The notes below the pieces were generated by a model. That model saw only the letters and a list, made by a program, of their open reading frames with translations, was not told where the DNA came from and searched no databases. Below, piece after piece: positions 18,083 to 28,284 of a DNA stretch of 48,158 nt; within the stretch, counting starts at the first letter, position 1; every line of letters starts with the position of its first letter. The position numbers and the translations under genes were made by a program. This DNA comes from an uncultured Clostridium sp. (GTDB taxonomy: Bacteria > Bacillota > Clostridia > TANB77 > CAG-508), in the NCBI GenBank assembly GCA_900557195.1, contig USRT01000015.1, positions 1 to 48,158 on the forward strand, written 5' to 3'.

Positions 18083-19162
18083 ATGAAATTTGTACATATA
18101 GCAGATATGCACTTTGATACACCTTTTATTACATTAAGTAATAAAACGGATTTGTGTAAATTAAGAAGAATAGAACAAAAAGAAACTTTTAAAAAGGTTA
18201 TAGAATTTATAAAAGAAAATAGAATACCATTTTTATTTATTTCAGGAGACTTATATGAACATAACTATATAAGAGAAAGTACAATAGAATTTATAAATAA
18301 TTTATTTAAAACTATACCAGATACAAAGGTGTTTATTACACCGGGTAACCATGACCCGTATTTAAAAAATTCGTTTTATAATAATTTTATTTGGAGTGAA
18401 AATGTATATATTTTTAATTCTAAATTACAGAAGATAGAACTAGATGGAATTAATATTTATGGTTATGGTTTTGATGACTTTTATTTGGGGAGAGTTGATT
18501 TAGAAGGCATTACATTAGATGATAAAGATAAATTAAATATATTAATAATACATGGGACATTAGATGGATCAGATTCGATAGAAAATAACTATAATCCTAT
18601 TTCTAAAAAAACATTAGAACAAATAGGATTTGATTATGTAGCTTTGGGACATATTCATAAAACAAATTATAATATAGATAGTAATCAAAGAATTATTTAT
18701 CCTGGCTCTACAATATCTTTAGGATTTGATGAATTAGGAAATCACGGTATGATTGTGGGAGAAATAGAAAAAGATAAATTAAATCTTGAATTCATAAAAA
18801 TGGATCCTAAAATATTTATTGAAAAAGAAATAGATATTAGTGAAATAAATTCAGATGAAGAATTAATAGAAAAAATAAATGGATTAGAAACAGAAGAAAA
18901 TAATTTTTATAAAATAAATTTAGTAGGAACAAGAAATTTTGAAATAAATATAAATGAAATAAATAAATTAAATGATAATAAAAACATTTTAAAAATTAAA
19001 AATAAAACAATAATTGAATATGACATAGAAGATATTTCTAAAGAAACAACATTAAAAGGAATGTTTGCAAAAGAAATATTAGAGCAAATAAAAAGTGATC
19101 CGTTAAAAAAAGATTTTTTTAGTGAAGTATTTGAAATTGGATTAGAAATATTAGATAAATAA
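18083..19162 (+). CDS. YhaO/SbcD-like DNA repair metallophosphoesterase
   Basis: This 359-residue calcineurin-like nuclease subunit carries the metal-binding motifs in order: FVHIADMHFDTP (D-x-H), ISGDLYEHN, TPGNHDPY, IIHGTLDG and ALGHIHKTN. It should work with the ATPase encoded 13 bases downstream, as SbcD does with SbcC and Mre11 with Rad50. The size and partner fit Bacillus YhaO better than SbcD. It has an out-of-phase ccG GGT-type CGG inside TPGN that is read normally. Confidence 0.88.
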   Translation: MKFVHIADMHFDTPFITLSNKTDLCKLRRIEQKETFKKVIEFIKENRIPFLFISGDLYEHNYIRESTIEFINNLFKTIPDTKVFITPGNHDPYLKNSFYNNFIWSENVYIFNSKLQKIELDGINIYGYGFDDFYLGRVDLEGITLDDKDKLNILIIHGTLDGSDSIENNYNPISKKTLEQIGFDYVALGHIHKTNYNIDSNQRIIYPGSTISLGFDELGNHGMIVGEIEKDKLNLEFIKMDPKIFIEKEIDISEINSDEELIEKINGLETEENNFYKINLVGTRNFEININEINKLNDNKNILKIKNKTIIEYDIEDISKETTLKGMFAKEILEQIKSDPLKKDFFSEVFEIGLEILDK

Positions 19163-19175
19163 TGGAGTGATATGT

Positions 19176-21146
19176 TTGAAAATTGAGAATATAAAAATAA
19201 ATTCTTTTGGAAAAATAAATGATAAAGAATATAATTTGTCAGAAAAAATAAATTTAATATATGGTAAAAATGAAGCAGGTAAATCCACATTATTAAAATT
19301 TATTCAAAATATTTTTTATGGAACATCAAAAAATAAAAAGGGAAAATATTTTTCTGATTATGATTTATATAAACCATGGGGAGAAGGCGATTTTTCAGGA
19401 AAAATAAAATATAAATTAGATTCGGGAAAAAATTTTGAAGTATATAGGGAATTTGGAAAAAAAAATCCCAAAATATATAATGAAAATTTAGAAGATATAT
19501 CAAAACAATTTAATATAGATAAAAATATGGGGAGTGAATTCTTTTTTGAACAAACAAAAGTAGATGAGTTTATGTTTTTATCAAGTATTGTATCTATGCA
19601 ACAAGAAGTAAAATTAAATAAGCAAGACCAAAATGTTTATATACAAAAGATTGCCAATTTAGCAGGAACTGGTGATGATAATATTTCATATAAAAAAGCA
19701 ATAGATAAATTAAATAAGAAACAATTAGATGAAGTTGGTACAGATAGAAGCCAAGGTAAACCAATAAATTTAAGTATAAATAAAATAAATAAATATGAAA
19801 ATGAGATAAAAGAATTAGAAGATTATAAGAAGAAACAATATATTATTGAAGATGAAATTAATAAACTAAATAATGAAATAGAAAAAGAAAAAATAAAAGA
19901 GAAATATTTAAAAGAATTAAAAGAAAAAAAAGAAATTGAAAAAATAGAAATTGAAAAAATAAATTTAAATAAAAACATAATACAAAAAAATGAAGAAATA
20001 ATAGAACAAAAAAGGTATGAATTAAATTTATTATTAAATCGAAAAGAAAAAAATAAATTAAATAATAAATGCGAAATTAATAATAATAAATATGAAATTA
20101 ATAATGTAAATAAATTAAGAATAAATAATAAAATATATTTTATATTAATATTTATTTTTATTATTTTAAATATTATATCTTTTGTATTAACAAATAATTT
20201 ATATTTATCATTAATTTTACTGATTCCAATAATATTGACATTTTTGTATTATTTTATAAAAGTAAATAATATAAAAAAACAAAATGTAGAAATAACAGAA
20301 AAAATAAATAAAATTAATTATGAATTAAATGAAAAAATAAATTGTATAGAAAATGAAATTAAATTATTAGAAAAAAATAATGAAGAAACAAAAAATGAAA
20401 TAGAAAAAATAAATCAAAAAATTAATACACAAATAAATTTGGAAAGACAAAAAATTAAAAATAAGTATATTTATAAAATAGATAATGACGATTTAAATAT
20501 ATTATTTAATTGTATAGATTTTAATGAGGTAATTGATAATATTCAGAATTTAATTAGACAAAAAGAATTAAATTTAAATACATTACAATTAAATAAAAAA
20601 AATATAATAAATAATTTAGAGGATTTAGTTAATACACAGGAATTATTAGAAATAGAAAAGCAGAACTATGAAGAATTAAAAGAGAAAAATAATAAGATAA
20701 ATACAGCAAGAATTTTATTAGGAGAAGCATATGAAAAAATGAAGAATAGTGTAACCCCTAAGTTTACATCAAATTTATCAGATAACATAATGCAAATTTC
20801 TAATGGTAAATATAAAAAAGTTACAGTTAATGATGAAGATGGACTTATCGTAGAATTGCCAAATGGAGAATATGTGTCTGCAGAAAGATTAAGTGGTGGT
20901 ACAATAGAGCAATTATATTTATCTTTAAGATTATCAATGGCGAAAGAGATTTCTGATGAAAATATGCCAATTATTTTAGATGAGGCATTTGCTTATTATG
21001 ATGATGAAAGATTAGAAAATACTTTGAAATTCTTAGTAGAAAACTTTAAAGAAAATCAGATTATTTTGTTTACATGTACAAATAGGGAAAAAGAAATTTT
21101 GAATAAAATGGATATAAATTATAATTTTATAGAATTAAATAATTAA
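19176..21146 (+). CDS. YhaN-like AAA ATPase with coiled coil and two membrane helices
   Basis: This 656-residue Rad50/SbcC-like protein has an N-terminal ATPase half with Walker A IYGKNEAGKSTLLKF, a long Lys/Glu/Asn coiled coil, and a C-terminal half with the ABC signature RLSGGTIEQLYLSLRLS and Walker B MPIILDEAF. Two adjacent hydrophobic helices interrupt the coil at about residues 318-365 (KIYFILIFIFIILNIISFVL, then LYLSLILLIPIILTFLYYF). This suggests the complex sits at the membrane, as proposed for YhaN-type proteins. The start is TTG 19176 with GGAG eight bases upstream. Base composition is even more A-rich than the neighbours because of the Lys/Asn-rich coil. Confidence 0.87.
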   Translation: MKIENIKINSFGKINDKEYNLSEKINLIYGKNEAGKSTLLKFIQNIFYGTSKNKKGKYFSDYDLYKPWGEGDFSGKIKYKLDSGKNFEVYREFGKKNPKIYNENLEDISKQFNIDKNMGSEFFFEQTKVDEFMFLSSIVSMQQEVKLNKQDQNVYIQKIANLAGTGDDNISYKKAIDKLNKKQLDEVGTDRSQGKPINLSINKINKYENEIKELEDYKKKQYIIEDEINKLNNEIEKEKIKEKYLKELKEKKEIEKIEIEKINLNKNIIQKNEEIIEQKRYELNLLLNRKEKNKLNNKCEINNNKYEINNVNKLRINNKIYFILIFIFIILNIISFVLTNNLYLSLILLIPIILTFLYYFIKVNNIKKQNVEITEKINKINYELNEKINCIENEIKLLEKNNEETKNEIEKINQKINTQINLERQKIKNKYIYKIDNDDLNILFNCIDFNEVIDNIQNLIRQKELNLNTLQLNKKNIINNLEDLVNTQELLEIEKQNYEELKEKNNKINTARILLGEAYEKMKNSVTPKFTSNLSDNIMQISNGKYKKVTVNDEDGLIVELPNGEYVSAERLSGGTIEQLYLSLRLSMAKEISDENMPIILDEAFAYYDDERLENTLKFLVENFKENQIILFTCTNREKEILNKMDINYNFIELNN

Positions 21147-21235
21147 ATATATATGACCATATATCTTGAAAATATGCCTTTTTTGATATATAATAGATAT
21201 ACCCTGAAAAATATGTTAAAGAGGAGATAATAAAA

Positions 21236-22298
21236 ATGTTTCAAAAATTAGAAGACGTAGAAAAAAGATATATTGAACTAACACGGAAAAATAAGTGATC
21301 CAGAAATTATTTCTAAACAAAATGAATGGCGCGAATTTATGAAAGAACATTCAGAATTGGAACCAATTGTAGAAAAGTATAGAGAATATAAAAATACAGT
21401 AAAGCAATTAGAAGAAGCAAAGGAAATGTTAAATGATCCAGAGCTAAAAGAACTTGCAGAAGCTGATATGTTAGATGCAAAAGAAAAACTGCCAAGAATA
21501 GAAGAGGAACTAAAGGTATTATTAATTCCAAAAGATCCAGATGATGATAAAAACGTAATATGTGAAATAAGAGCAGGAACTGGTGGAGATGAAGCAGCTC
21601 TATTTGCAGGAACTTTATTTAGAATGTATTCTATGTATGCAGAAAGAAAACATTGGAAGATGGATATATTAAATGAGAATGAAACAGGACTGGGTGGATA
21701 TAAGGAAATTTCATTTATGGTAACAGGTAAAGGCGTATATAGTAGATTAAAGTTCGAAAGTGGTGGACATAGAGTACAAAGAGTACCAGATACAGAAAGT
21801 AGTGGTAGAATACATACATCTGCAGCTACTGTTGCAGTATTACCAGTTGTAGAAGATGTAGAAATAGAGATTAATCCTGCAGATATAAAAATGGATGTAT
21901 ATAGAGCATCTGGTGCAGGTGGTCAACATGTTAATAAAACTTCGTCAGCTGTAAGATTAACTCATATTCCAACAGGTATAATAGCAGAATGTCAAACTGA
22001 AAGATCACAATTACAAAATAGAGAATATGCTATGAAATTGTTACAATCTAGACTTTACGAAAAGGAAAGAGCGGAAAGAGATGCAAAACTTGCAAATGAA
22101 AGAAAAATTCAAGTAGGGACTGGTGACAGAAGCGAAAAAATAAGAACATATAATTATCCTCAAGGAAGAATTACAGATCATAGAATAGGAATGAGTATAT
22201 ATCAAATGGACGATTTCTTAAACGGTAATTTAGATGAGATGATTGATAATTTAATAGCTGCAGATCGTGCAGAAAGATTAAAGGGAAATGAAGAATAA
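21236..22298 (+). CDS. prfA: Peptide chain release factor 1, one +1 recoding site at codon 17
   Basis: RF1 ends translation at UAA and UAG. From ATG 21236 (Shine-Dalgarno GAGGAG) the zero frame reads MFQKLEDVEKRYIELT, then CGG at 21284 and a TGA four codons later. A +1 move there joins GKISDPEIISKQNEWREF and gives a complete 353-residue RF1 with GGHRVQRVPDTESSGRIHTS and the catalytic GGQ in GAGGQHVNKTSSAV. The fused N-terminus aligns with the usual RF1 helical domain. In many bacteria it is RF2 (prfB) that carries a +1 frameshift, at a UGA stop; here RF1 has one, at a CGG sense triplet, so the logic differs. Confidence 0.93.
21284..21287 (+). other. CGGA +1 recoding site in prfA
   Basis: ACA is followed by in-phase CGGA (Gly17). 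Unread, the product would be a peptide of about 20 residues ending at TGA. Confidence 0.88.
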
Positions 22299-22315
22299 TT
22301 AATGTAAAATAAAAT

Positions 22316-22360
22316 AAAGCGCATAGATAGTATATAATACCTATCTTATGCGCTTTTATA
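22316..22360 (+). terminator. Terminator after prfA
   Basis: AAAGCGCATAGATAG pairs with CTATCTTATGCGCTTT (one bulge) and is followed by TTTATA. The remaining roughly 480 bases to 22842 are very AT-rich; I find no gene and no convincing promoter there. Confidence 0.75.
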
Positions 22361-22842
22361 ATATAAATTTATACATAATAATATTATTACGAAAATATTA
22401 CAAAAGTTAATAAATTTTAAAAAAGAAAATATAAAGTATTTTAAGTAAAGTAGATTGTCTACATAAATATATATATTAAATCAAAATCAATATAACAAGT
22501 CAATGTAAATATATATATAAATATAAAGGATTTTAACTCATCAATAGAAATAATTCACATAAAAAAAGATATAGTTTATAAGTGAAAAAATAAACATTAA
22601 ACAAAACAATATAAGAAAAGGAAATATGTTAACCAAATCATAATATGAATTAGTAGATTTATTTTAATATTCTAGTGATGATTAATATAAAATTTTGATT
22701 TGTTATCAAAAATACATGAAAATGTAATATTCGTGTAAATCCTTACTTCCCTAAATATAATTATAATATTGGAGATTTAATGTATTGAAAGCTGTATAAA
22801 AAATATTATAAAATTTATATAGATTATGAAAGGAGGAAATAT

Positions 22843-25800
22843 ATGAAAGAGTATATTAGAAAAACTGCTATTGTATTTCTTGTAGTTAGTTTAATATTAT
22901 CATCTATAAACATAAGCGTATTTAAGACTTTTGCAGAAGAAATAGAAGATGCAGATAAGCTAATAACAGAAGTTTCAGAGGTGACAAATCAAGTAGCAGA
23001 AACTCCAGAAACTAAAGAATTGAAAGCAGATGCTCAAGGATTAAATGAGTCAGATACAAATGAGCTGGACTCAATTGATTCAAAATCAATAATTTCAGAT
23101 GATAGTAGTAAAGGTTCAACAATAGTTAATACAAATGATAGTAATTCATCTGATGAAATAGAAAGTGAGATAGGTGAAGAAACAAATAATTCTATAACTG
23201 CTAAAGCTAATAAAGTAGCTAAAACAGCAGAAGTAACAGAGGGAGACTTTACATACTATTATACAAATGCAGAAGAAGAAAAATATTCTTGTTCTTTTAC
23301 TGAAATTAATGATGTAATAAAAAATGCTACAGTAGATATGATAATAGAATTAAATAAAGATATTAAAATGCAATCAAGTATTATTTTTGAAACACCTAAT
23401 AAATATATATTAGATTTAAAAAATCATATACTTACTGTAGAAAGTGGTTTTCAAGCAATAAGAATAACAAATGCAGATAGCAATGTTACTATAAAAAATG
23501 GTACAATTAAAGGTGCAAATGCCAATTCTGGAGGTGTATGGTATAAGCGTGGAGCTGGAATTTTTTGTAGATATGCTACATTAACTATTGAAAATATGAC
23601 AATTACAGAAAATATTGCTGCAGGATATGGTGGAGGAGTATATGTATCAGATGGTAATTTTACAGCAATAAATTCAGTAATTAGTAATAACTCAGGAACA
23701 ACAAGTGGTGGAGGATTATCTATAACAGATTCTGTTGTTTCAATTAAAAATTGCGAAGTATCAAATAATGAACAAACAGCAAGTTATGCAACTCGTGTAG
23801 GTGGTATATATGTATATGAATCAACTGTGACTGCAGATGGTTTGAAAGTTATTTCTAATGGTAAGAATTCCAAAGCAGAATGTGGAGGAATATGTATTAC
23901 AGGTATGGACAGTAATGTTCAATTAGATAATTGTTTGATTTCAGGGAACTATGCAAATTCTGAATCATCAAATAATGTAGCAGGTGGAATTTCTATTCAA
24001 AATGGTAATGTTACACTTAATAATACAGTTGTAAAGGACAATATAGGATATAAATGTGGTGGTGTAGGTATATGGTCAAGTGATACAACATTGATTATGA
24101 ATAGTGGAGCAATCTATAATAATAAAGCTAATAATACATATAAATTAACAGTTTTTGCACATGATATAATTGTAAATAGAACTAAAAATGTTAGTCTTCT
24201 TGCACCTGTATCTATGATAGATGGAACAAACAGCTTTGATGAGTATTATTGGGCACACTACAATTTATCAGATACTGGAGAAGAGAAATATAAAGAGATT
24301 GAGGGAAGTATTAATATAACATCTAGCGATTCAAAGTCTTATGATATATATAATGCCTCAAATGAAAAAGGTCGTACTGTTGCTGAACTGAAAAATTCAG
24401 CGGAATCTGGAATAAAATTCACAACAATTAATGAAGCAATTAAAGAGGCTAATAGTGGCGATACTATTAAATTAGTTGCAAATGGTGTTATAGAAGAAAG
24501 TGTAGTATTAAGTGATGAAAAAAATATCACAATAGATTTAAATGATCGTAAATGGAATGGCAATAATGTAGATACAAAGGCACTAACAATACAAGAAGGT
24601 GTAAATGTAAATATTACAGGAAATGGTACAATTTCTGATATTGAACATAATGGAGAAAGTTTAGTACTAAATTCAAATGTAGCAATTAATACAGTTTATT
24701 TGGGAACAGGTAAGTCTGTACAAGCAGGAGAAGAATTTAATACAGATAAAATTAACTTTAAATTAAGTTCAGAAGATCAAGGAAAGTTAGAAACACAAGA
24801 TGTTATTTTAATAAAAGCGACAAAAAATCTTTCACAAGAAGTGATTGAAAAAATTAGTATTATAGATGCAGATCCTCTTGTAATTGTTATGGTAAATGAA
24901 GATGGAAATATAGTTGCTCATAAAATGAATGGTATATTTGTAAATGGAGAAACTGGAGATGATACAAACAATGGAATGAATGCAAATAGTCCAGTAAAAA
25001 CATTTGCGAAAGCAAAAGAAGTTTATGAAAATATGTCTCAAGAATTAAAAGAGAAAATTGATGGTATTTTTGTAACAGGTACTATAACTGTTACTGGAAA
25101 TGAAGAATGGTCATTACCAAGAGAAGTATCACTATTACGTTATAAAGGATTTACTAAATATTTAGTTAAAGTAACAGGAGAGCTTACATTAAAAGATATA
25201 GTTATGGATGGACAAGGTGATAAGGTAGAAGCATATAGTGCACTCATAAAGGTAGAATCTAATGGAACACTTAATATAGAAGATGGTACAAAGCTTACTA
25301 ATAATAAACATACAAAACAAAATTCTTATATAGAAGGTGGAGGAGCAATATATTGTTACAATGACGGACATATAAATATGACAGGTGGAGAAATATCAGG
25401 AAATACAAGTTGGTATGGTGGAGGAATCGAATTATGGGGATCTAAGGTATCAATGGATCTTAATGGAGGTTCTATAAGTAACAATAAAGCAATAATGGTA
25501 TCAGATGACTCTGCAGCTGGTGGAGGTATTGCTGTTATGGATGGTGCTTTACTTACCATAAATAATGGAGAAATTTCATCTAACGAAAGTATGGACTCAC
25601 GCGGAATTGGTGGAGGCATTATGGTTGGAAACGACAAAATGTATACTGGCGTTAGTGGAGCTACACTTGTTATGAATGGAGGAAAAATTTCTTCTAATAA
25701 TGCTAACGGATTTGGAGGAAGTGGCGGAGGCATTTATATTCAATGCCTTAGTACAGCAACAATTAATAGTGGAGAAATTACAAATAATTCTTGTGGATAT

Positions 25801-27348
25801 GACGTACTTATTTCAGGTGTGTCAGGTGAATATGGAGGTGGAGGAATATATGTAAATGGAGGTAAAGGATATGAAGATGGAAAACTTTATATTCCAAGTG
25901 CATATATAAGTAATAATACTGCCAAAAGAAATGAAGGTGCAGGAATTGCAGGTTGTGGAACTTCTACAATATACATTTATCCTGAAAAGGCTACAATATA
26001 TGAAAATAATGGCACATCACAAATTTATGTGGATTCAACACTAAAAACTGGTTATGGAAATAATTCTAAAGTATTTATATCACAATTTGCAATGGGTGGA
26101 GGTATAAATAATTGGAATGATATTAATAGAGAAATTACACCAGATGATTTAGTAAATATGTTACCAGAAACAAGATTAGTTATAGATAACTCTAATGCAG
26201 AAAACTTAGATATTACAGGAGAACTAGCTTCTGTAAAAATAACTGGAAATTATTCAAATACACGTGGTGGTGGAATTGGAAGTAATGGTTATGTACAAAT
26301 TGGTGAAACAATATTAGAAGAAATTCAAGGTTCTAAAACTTGGGATGATTGTGATAACCAAGATGGAATAAGACCAGAAAGTATTACAGTTAATTTATAT
26401 GCTAATGAAGAGTTAAAAGAAAGTAAAGTAATAACAGAAGATGATGAATGGAAGTGGAGCTTTACAAATCTTGACAAATACGATGGAGATATTAAGATAA
26501 AATACACAATAACAGAAAATGAAGTGGAAGGATACACATCAGAAGTAAATGGATATGATATAACAAATACACATAAAATTGAAAAAGTAGAAGTAAAGGG
26601 AAGCAAAACTTGGGAAGATGCAGAAAATCAAGATGGAGTAAGACCAGAAAGCATTACAATCAATTTATTTGCAGATGGAACAAAAGTAGAGAGCAAGACA
26701 GTAACAAAAGAAGATGAATGGAAATGGAGTTTCGAAAATCTTGATAAATTTGCAAATGGAAAAGAAATAGAATATACAATAACAGAAGACAAAGTAGAAG
26801 GATACACATCAGAAGTAAAAGGATATGATGTAACAAATACACATATAACAGAAAAAGTAGAAGTAAAAGGAAGCAAAACTTGGGAAGATGCAGAAAACCA
26901 AGATGGAGTAAGACCAGAAAGCATTACAATCAATTTATTTGCAGATGGAACAAAAGTAGAGAGCAAGACAGTAACAAAAGAAGATGAATGGAAATGGAGT
27001 TTCGAAAATCTTGATAAATTTGCAAATGGAAAAGAAATAGAATATACAATAACAGAAGACAAAGTAGAAGGATACACATCAGAAGTAAAAGGATATGATG
27101 TAACTAATACACACATAGTTGACGTAGATATAAAAGAGCCAGAGATACCAGATGAACAGCTTGAAAAAGAACAACCACAAACACCAGATGAAAATACAAA
27201 TAATGAAATTAAGGAAAATGAAGTATCTGAGAAGGAAATTCAATATAATGTAAAAACTGGTGATAATATATACATTAGCTTTATGTTACTTATAGTTGCA
27301 GTTGTAATTGAAATTATAATGAGAAAATTTAAATATAAAGAAAGATAA
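22843..27348 (+). CDS. Large surface protein with beta-helix and CnaB repeats
   Basis: This is a 1501-residue secreted protein. A signal peptide occupies about residues 1-31 (IRKTAIVFLVVSLIL, ending near FAEE). A Ser/Asn/Glu-rich linker follows. Two regions of right-handed beta-helix repeats (about 165-420 and 730-1110) repeat Gly-Gly-Gly turns such as GYGGGVYVS and TSGGGLSIT. Three CnaB-like domains of about 90 residues follow from about 1160 to 1425 (KGSKTWEDAENQDGVRPESI), then a Pro/Glu linker, the motif VKTGDN, a hydrophobic helix and a basic tail. The end resembles a sortase signal with VKTGD in place of LPxTG. It is probably an adhesin. It stands alone behind AAAGGAGG and has several normally read out-of-phase CGGA sites. 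Confidence 0.9.
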   Translation: MKEYIRKTAIVFLVVSLILSSINISVFKTFAEEIEDADKLITEVSEVTNQVAETPETKELKADAQGLNESDTNELDSIDSKSIISDDSSKGSTIVNTNDSNSSDEIESEIGEETNNSITAKANKVAKTAEVTEGDFTYYYTNAEEEKYSCSFTEINDVIKNATVDMIIELNKDIKMQSSIIFETPNKYILDLKNHILTVESGFQAIRITNADSNVTIKNGTIKGANANSGGVWYKRGAGIFCRYATLTIENMTITENIAAGYGGGVYVSDGNFTAINSVISNNSGTTSGGGLSITDSVVSIKNCEVSNNEQTASYATRVGGIYVYESTVTADGLKVISNGKNSKAECGGICITGMDSNVQLDNCLISGNYANSESSNNVAGGISIQNGNVTLNNTVVKDNIGYKCGGVGIWSSDTTLIMNSGAIYNNKANNTYKLTVFAHDIIVNRTKNVSLLAPVSMIDGTNSFDEYYWAHYNLSDTGEEKYKEIEGSINITSSDSKSYDIYNASNEKGRTVAELKNSAESGIKFTTINEAIKEANSGDTIKLVANGVIEESVVLSDEKNITIDLNDRKWNGNNVDTKALTIQEGVNVNITGNGTISDIEHNGESLVLNSNVAINTVYLGTGKSVQAGEEFNTDKINFKLSSEDQGKLETQDVILIKATKNLSQEVIEKISIIDADPLVIVMVNEDGNIVAHKMNGIFVNGETGDDTNNGMNANSPVKTFAKAKEVYENMSQELKEKIDGIFVTGTITVTGNEEWSLPREVSLLRYKGFTKYLVKVTGELTLKDIVMDGQGDKVEAYSALIKVESNGTLNIEDGTKLTNNKHTKQNSYIEGGGAIYCYNDGHINMTGGEISGNTSWYGGGIELWGSKVSMDLNGGSISNNKAIMVSDDSAAGGGIAVMDGALLTINNGEISSNESMDSRGIGGGIMVGNDKMYTGVSGATLVMNGGKISSNNANGFGGSGGGIYIQCLSTATINSGEITNNSCGYDVLISGVSGEYGGGGIYVNGGKGYEDGKLYIPSAYISNNTAKRNEGAGIAGCGTSTIYIYPEKATIYENNGTSQIYVDSTLKTGYGNNSKVFISQFAMGGGINNWNDINREITPDDLVNMLPETRLVIDNSNAENLDITGELASVKITGNYSNTRGGGIGSNGYVQIGETILEEIQGSKTWDDCDNQDGIRPESITVNLYANEELKESKVITEDDEWKWSFTNLDKYDGDIKIKYTITENEVEGYTSEVNGYDITNTHKIEKVEVKGSKTWEDAENQDGVRPESITINLFADGTKVESKTVTKEDEWKWSFENLDKFANGKEIEYTITEDKVEGYTSEVKGYDVTNTHITEKVEVKGSKTWEDAENQDGVRPESITINLFADGTKVESKTVTKEDEWKWSFENLDKFANGKEIEYTITEDKVEGYTSEVKGYDVTNTHIVDVDIKEPEIPDEQLEKEQPQTPDENTNNEIKENEVSEKEIQYNVKTGDNIYISFMLLIVAVVIEIIMRKFKYKER
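26581..27114 (+). repeat. Tandem 270-bp repeat encoding CnaB domains 2 and 3
   Basis: The segments starting at 26581 and 26851 are nearly identical over about 264 bases and in phase (90 codons per unit). A diverged first unit lies at about 26320-26580. Such near-identity implies recent duplication or gene conversion and can give copy-number variation of the stalk. Confidence 0.93.
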
Positions 27349-27364
27349 AAATATTCATAAAATA

Positions 27365-27407
27365 ACTCCTTTAAAATAAACTAATATAAAGTTTGTTTTA
27401 AAGGAGT
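27365..27407 (+). promoter_or_regulatory. Hairpin that covers the Shine-Dalgarno of the ZIP gene
   Basis: ACTCCTTTAAAATAAACT (27365-27382) pairs with AGTTTGTTTTAAAGGAGT (27390-27407) with one mismatch-type position and a seven-base loop. The right arm contains AAAGGAG, the only ribosome binding site of the next gene, whose TTG start is at 27415. It may terminate the surface-protein transcript, control ZIP translation, or both. Confidence 0.6.
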
Positions 27408-27414
27408 ATTTATT

Positions 27415-28158
27415 TTGAACGAATTATTAAAAACTACATTATTGGGATTATTTTTTGGCACATTTGGAACAACTTTAGGAGGAGTTTTGGGGGTGCTTTT
27501 AAAAACACAATCTAAAAAATTTTTAGGATTTATTTTATCACTAGCATCTGGATTAATGACAGCAATTGTTTGCTTTGAGCTAGTACCAGAGGCTTTAGGG
27601 ATATCTGATATATACAATGTTTTATTAGGAATTATTCTTGGAATAATATGTATGATATGTTGTGATGTATTAGTTGATAAAAAGTTTACAAATAATAACT
27701 CAATATTAAAAAGTAAAAATGGTTTATTAAAAACAGGTATTATTGTAAGTATCGGCTTAGCAATACACAATTTTCCAGAAGGACTTGCAATTGGATCAGG
27801 GTTTGAGGCTTCATTAAAATTAGGATATTCTTTAGCAATAGCAATAGCACTTCATGATATACCAGAAGGTATATCAATGGCAGTTCCTATGAAAAATGGA
27901 GGAATAAAAACCAGTAAAGTAATATTCTATGTAGTTTTATCAGGAGTTACTACAGGGCTTGGAGCATTTTTTGGAGCAATAATAGGAACTATTTCCAAAA
28001 GTATAATAGCAATGTGTCTTGCTTTTGCAGCAGGTGCAATGTTATATATAGTTTCAGGAGAGTTAATACCAGAATCAAATAAATTATATAAAGGAAGAAT
28101 GAATGCTATAGGAAATATTATTGGATTTATATTAGGAATTTTTTCTACTATTATATAA
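27415..28158 (+). CDS. ZIP-family metal transporter
   Basis: This 247-residue integral membrane protein has about eight hydrophobic helices. The metal-site motifs HNFPEGLAIG (helix 4) and HDIPEGISMA (helix 5) identify a ZIP transporter that imports zinc or another divalent cation, close to the ZupT group. The N-terminus is Gly-rich (GLFFGTFGTTLGGVLG). Translation starts at TTG 27415, eight bases after AAAGGAG, and that Shine-Dalgarno lies in a strong hairpin. Confidence 0.9.
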   Translation: MNELLKTTLLGLFFGTFGTTLGGVLGVLLKTQSKKFLGFILSLASGLMTAIVCFELVPEALGISDIYNVLLGIILGIICMICCDVLVDKKFTNNNSILKSKNGLLKTGIIVSIGLAIHNFPEGLAIGSGFEASLKLGYSLAIAIALHDIPEGISMAVPMKNGGIKTSKVIFYVVLSGVTTGLGAFFGAIIGTISKSIIAMCLAFAAGAMLYIVSGELIPESNKLYKGRMNAIGNIIGFILGIFSTII

Positions 28159-28284
28159 AATAGTAGATACAAGTAATTTGGAAATAATATATATCATATA
28201 AATTTCAATATTTAGTAAATGTTAATTGCATTTCAAAAAAATAGTTGCTATAATGAGGAAAATGACAAAGAAAGGGAAATTTTG

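Noticed and set aside
26581..27114. CRISPR-like array
   Set aside because: The repeats are 270 bp, in phase, and encode CnaB domains; no short regularly spaced repeats occur anywhere in the window.
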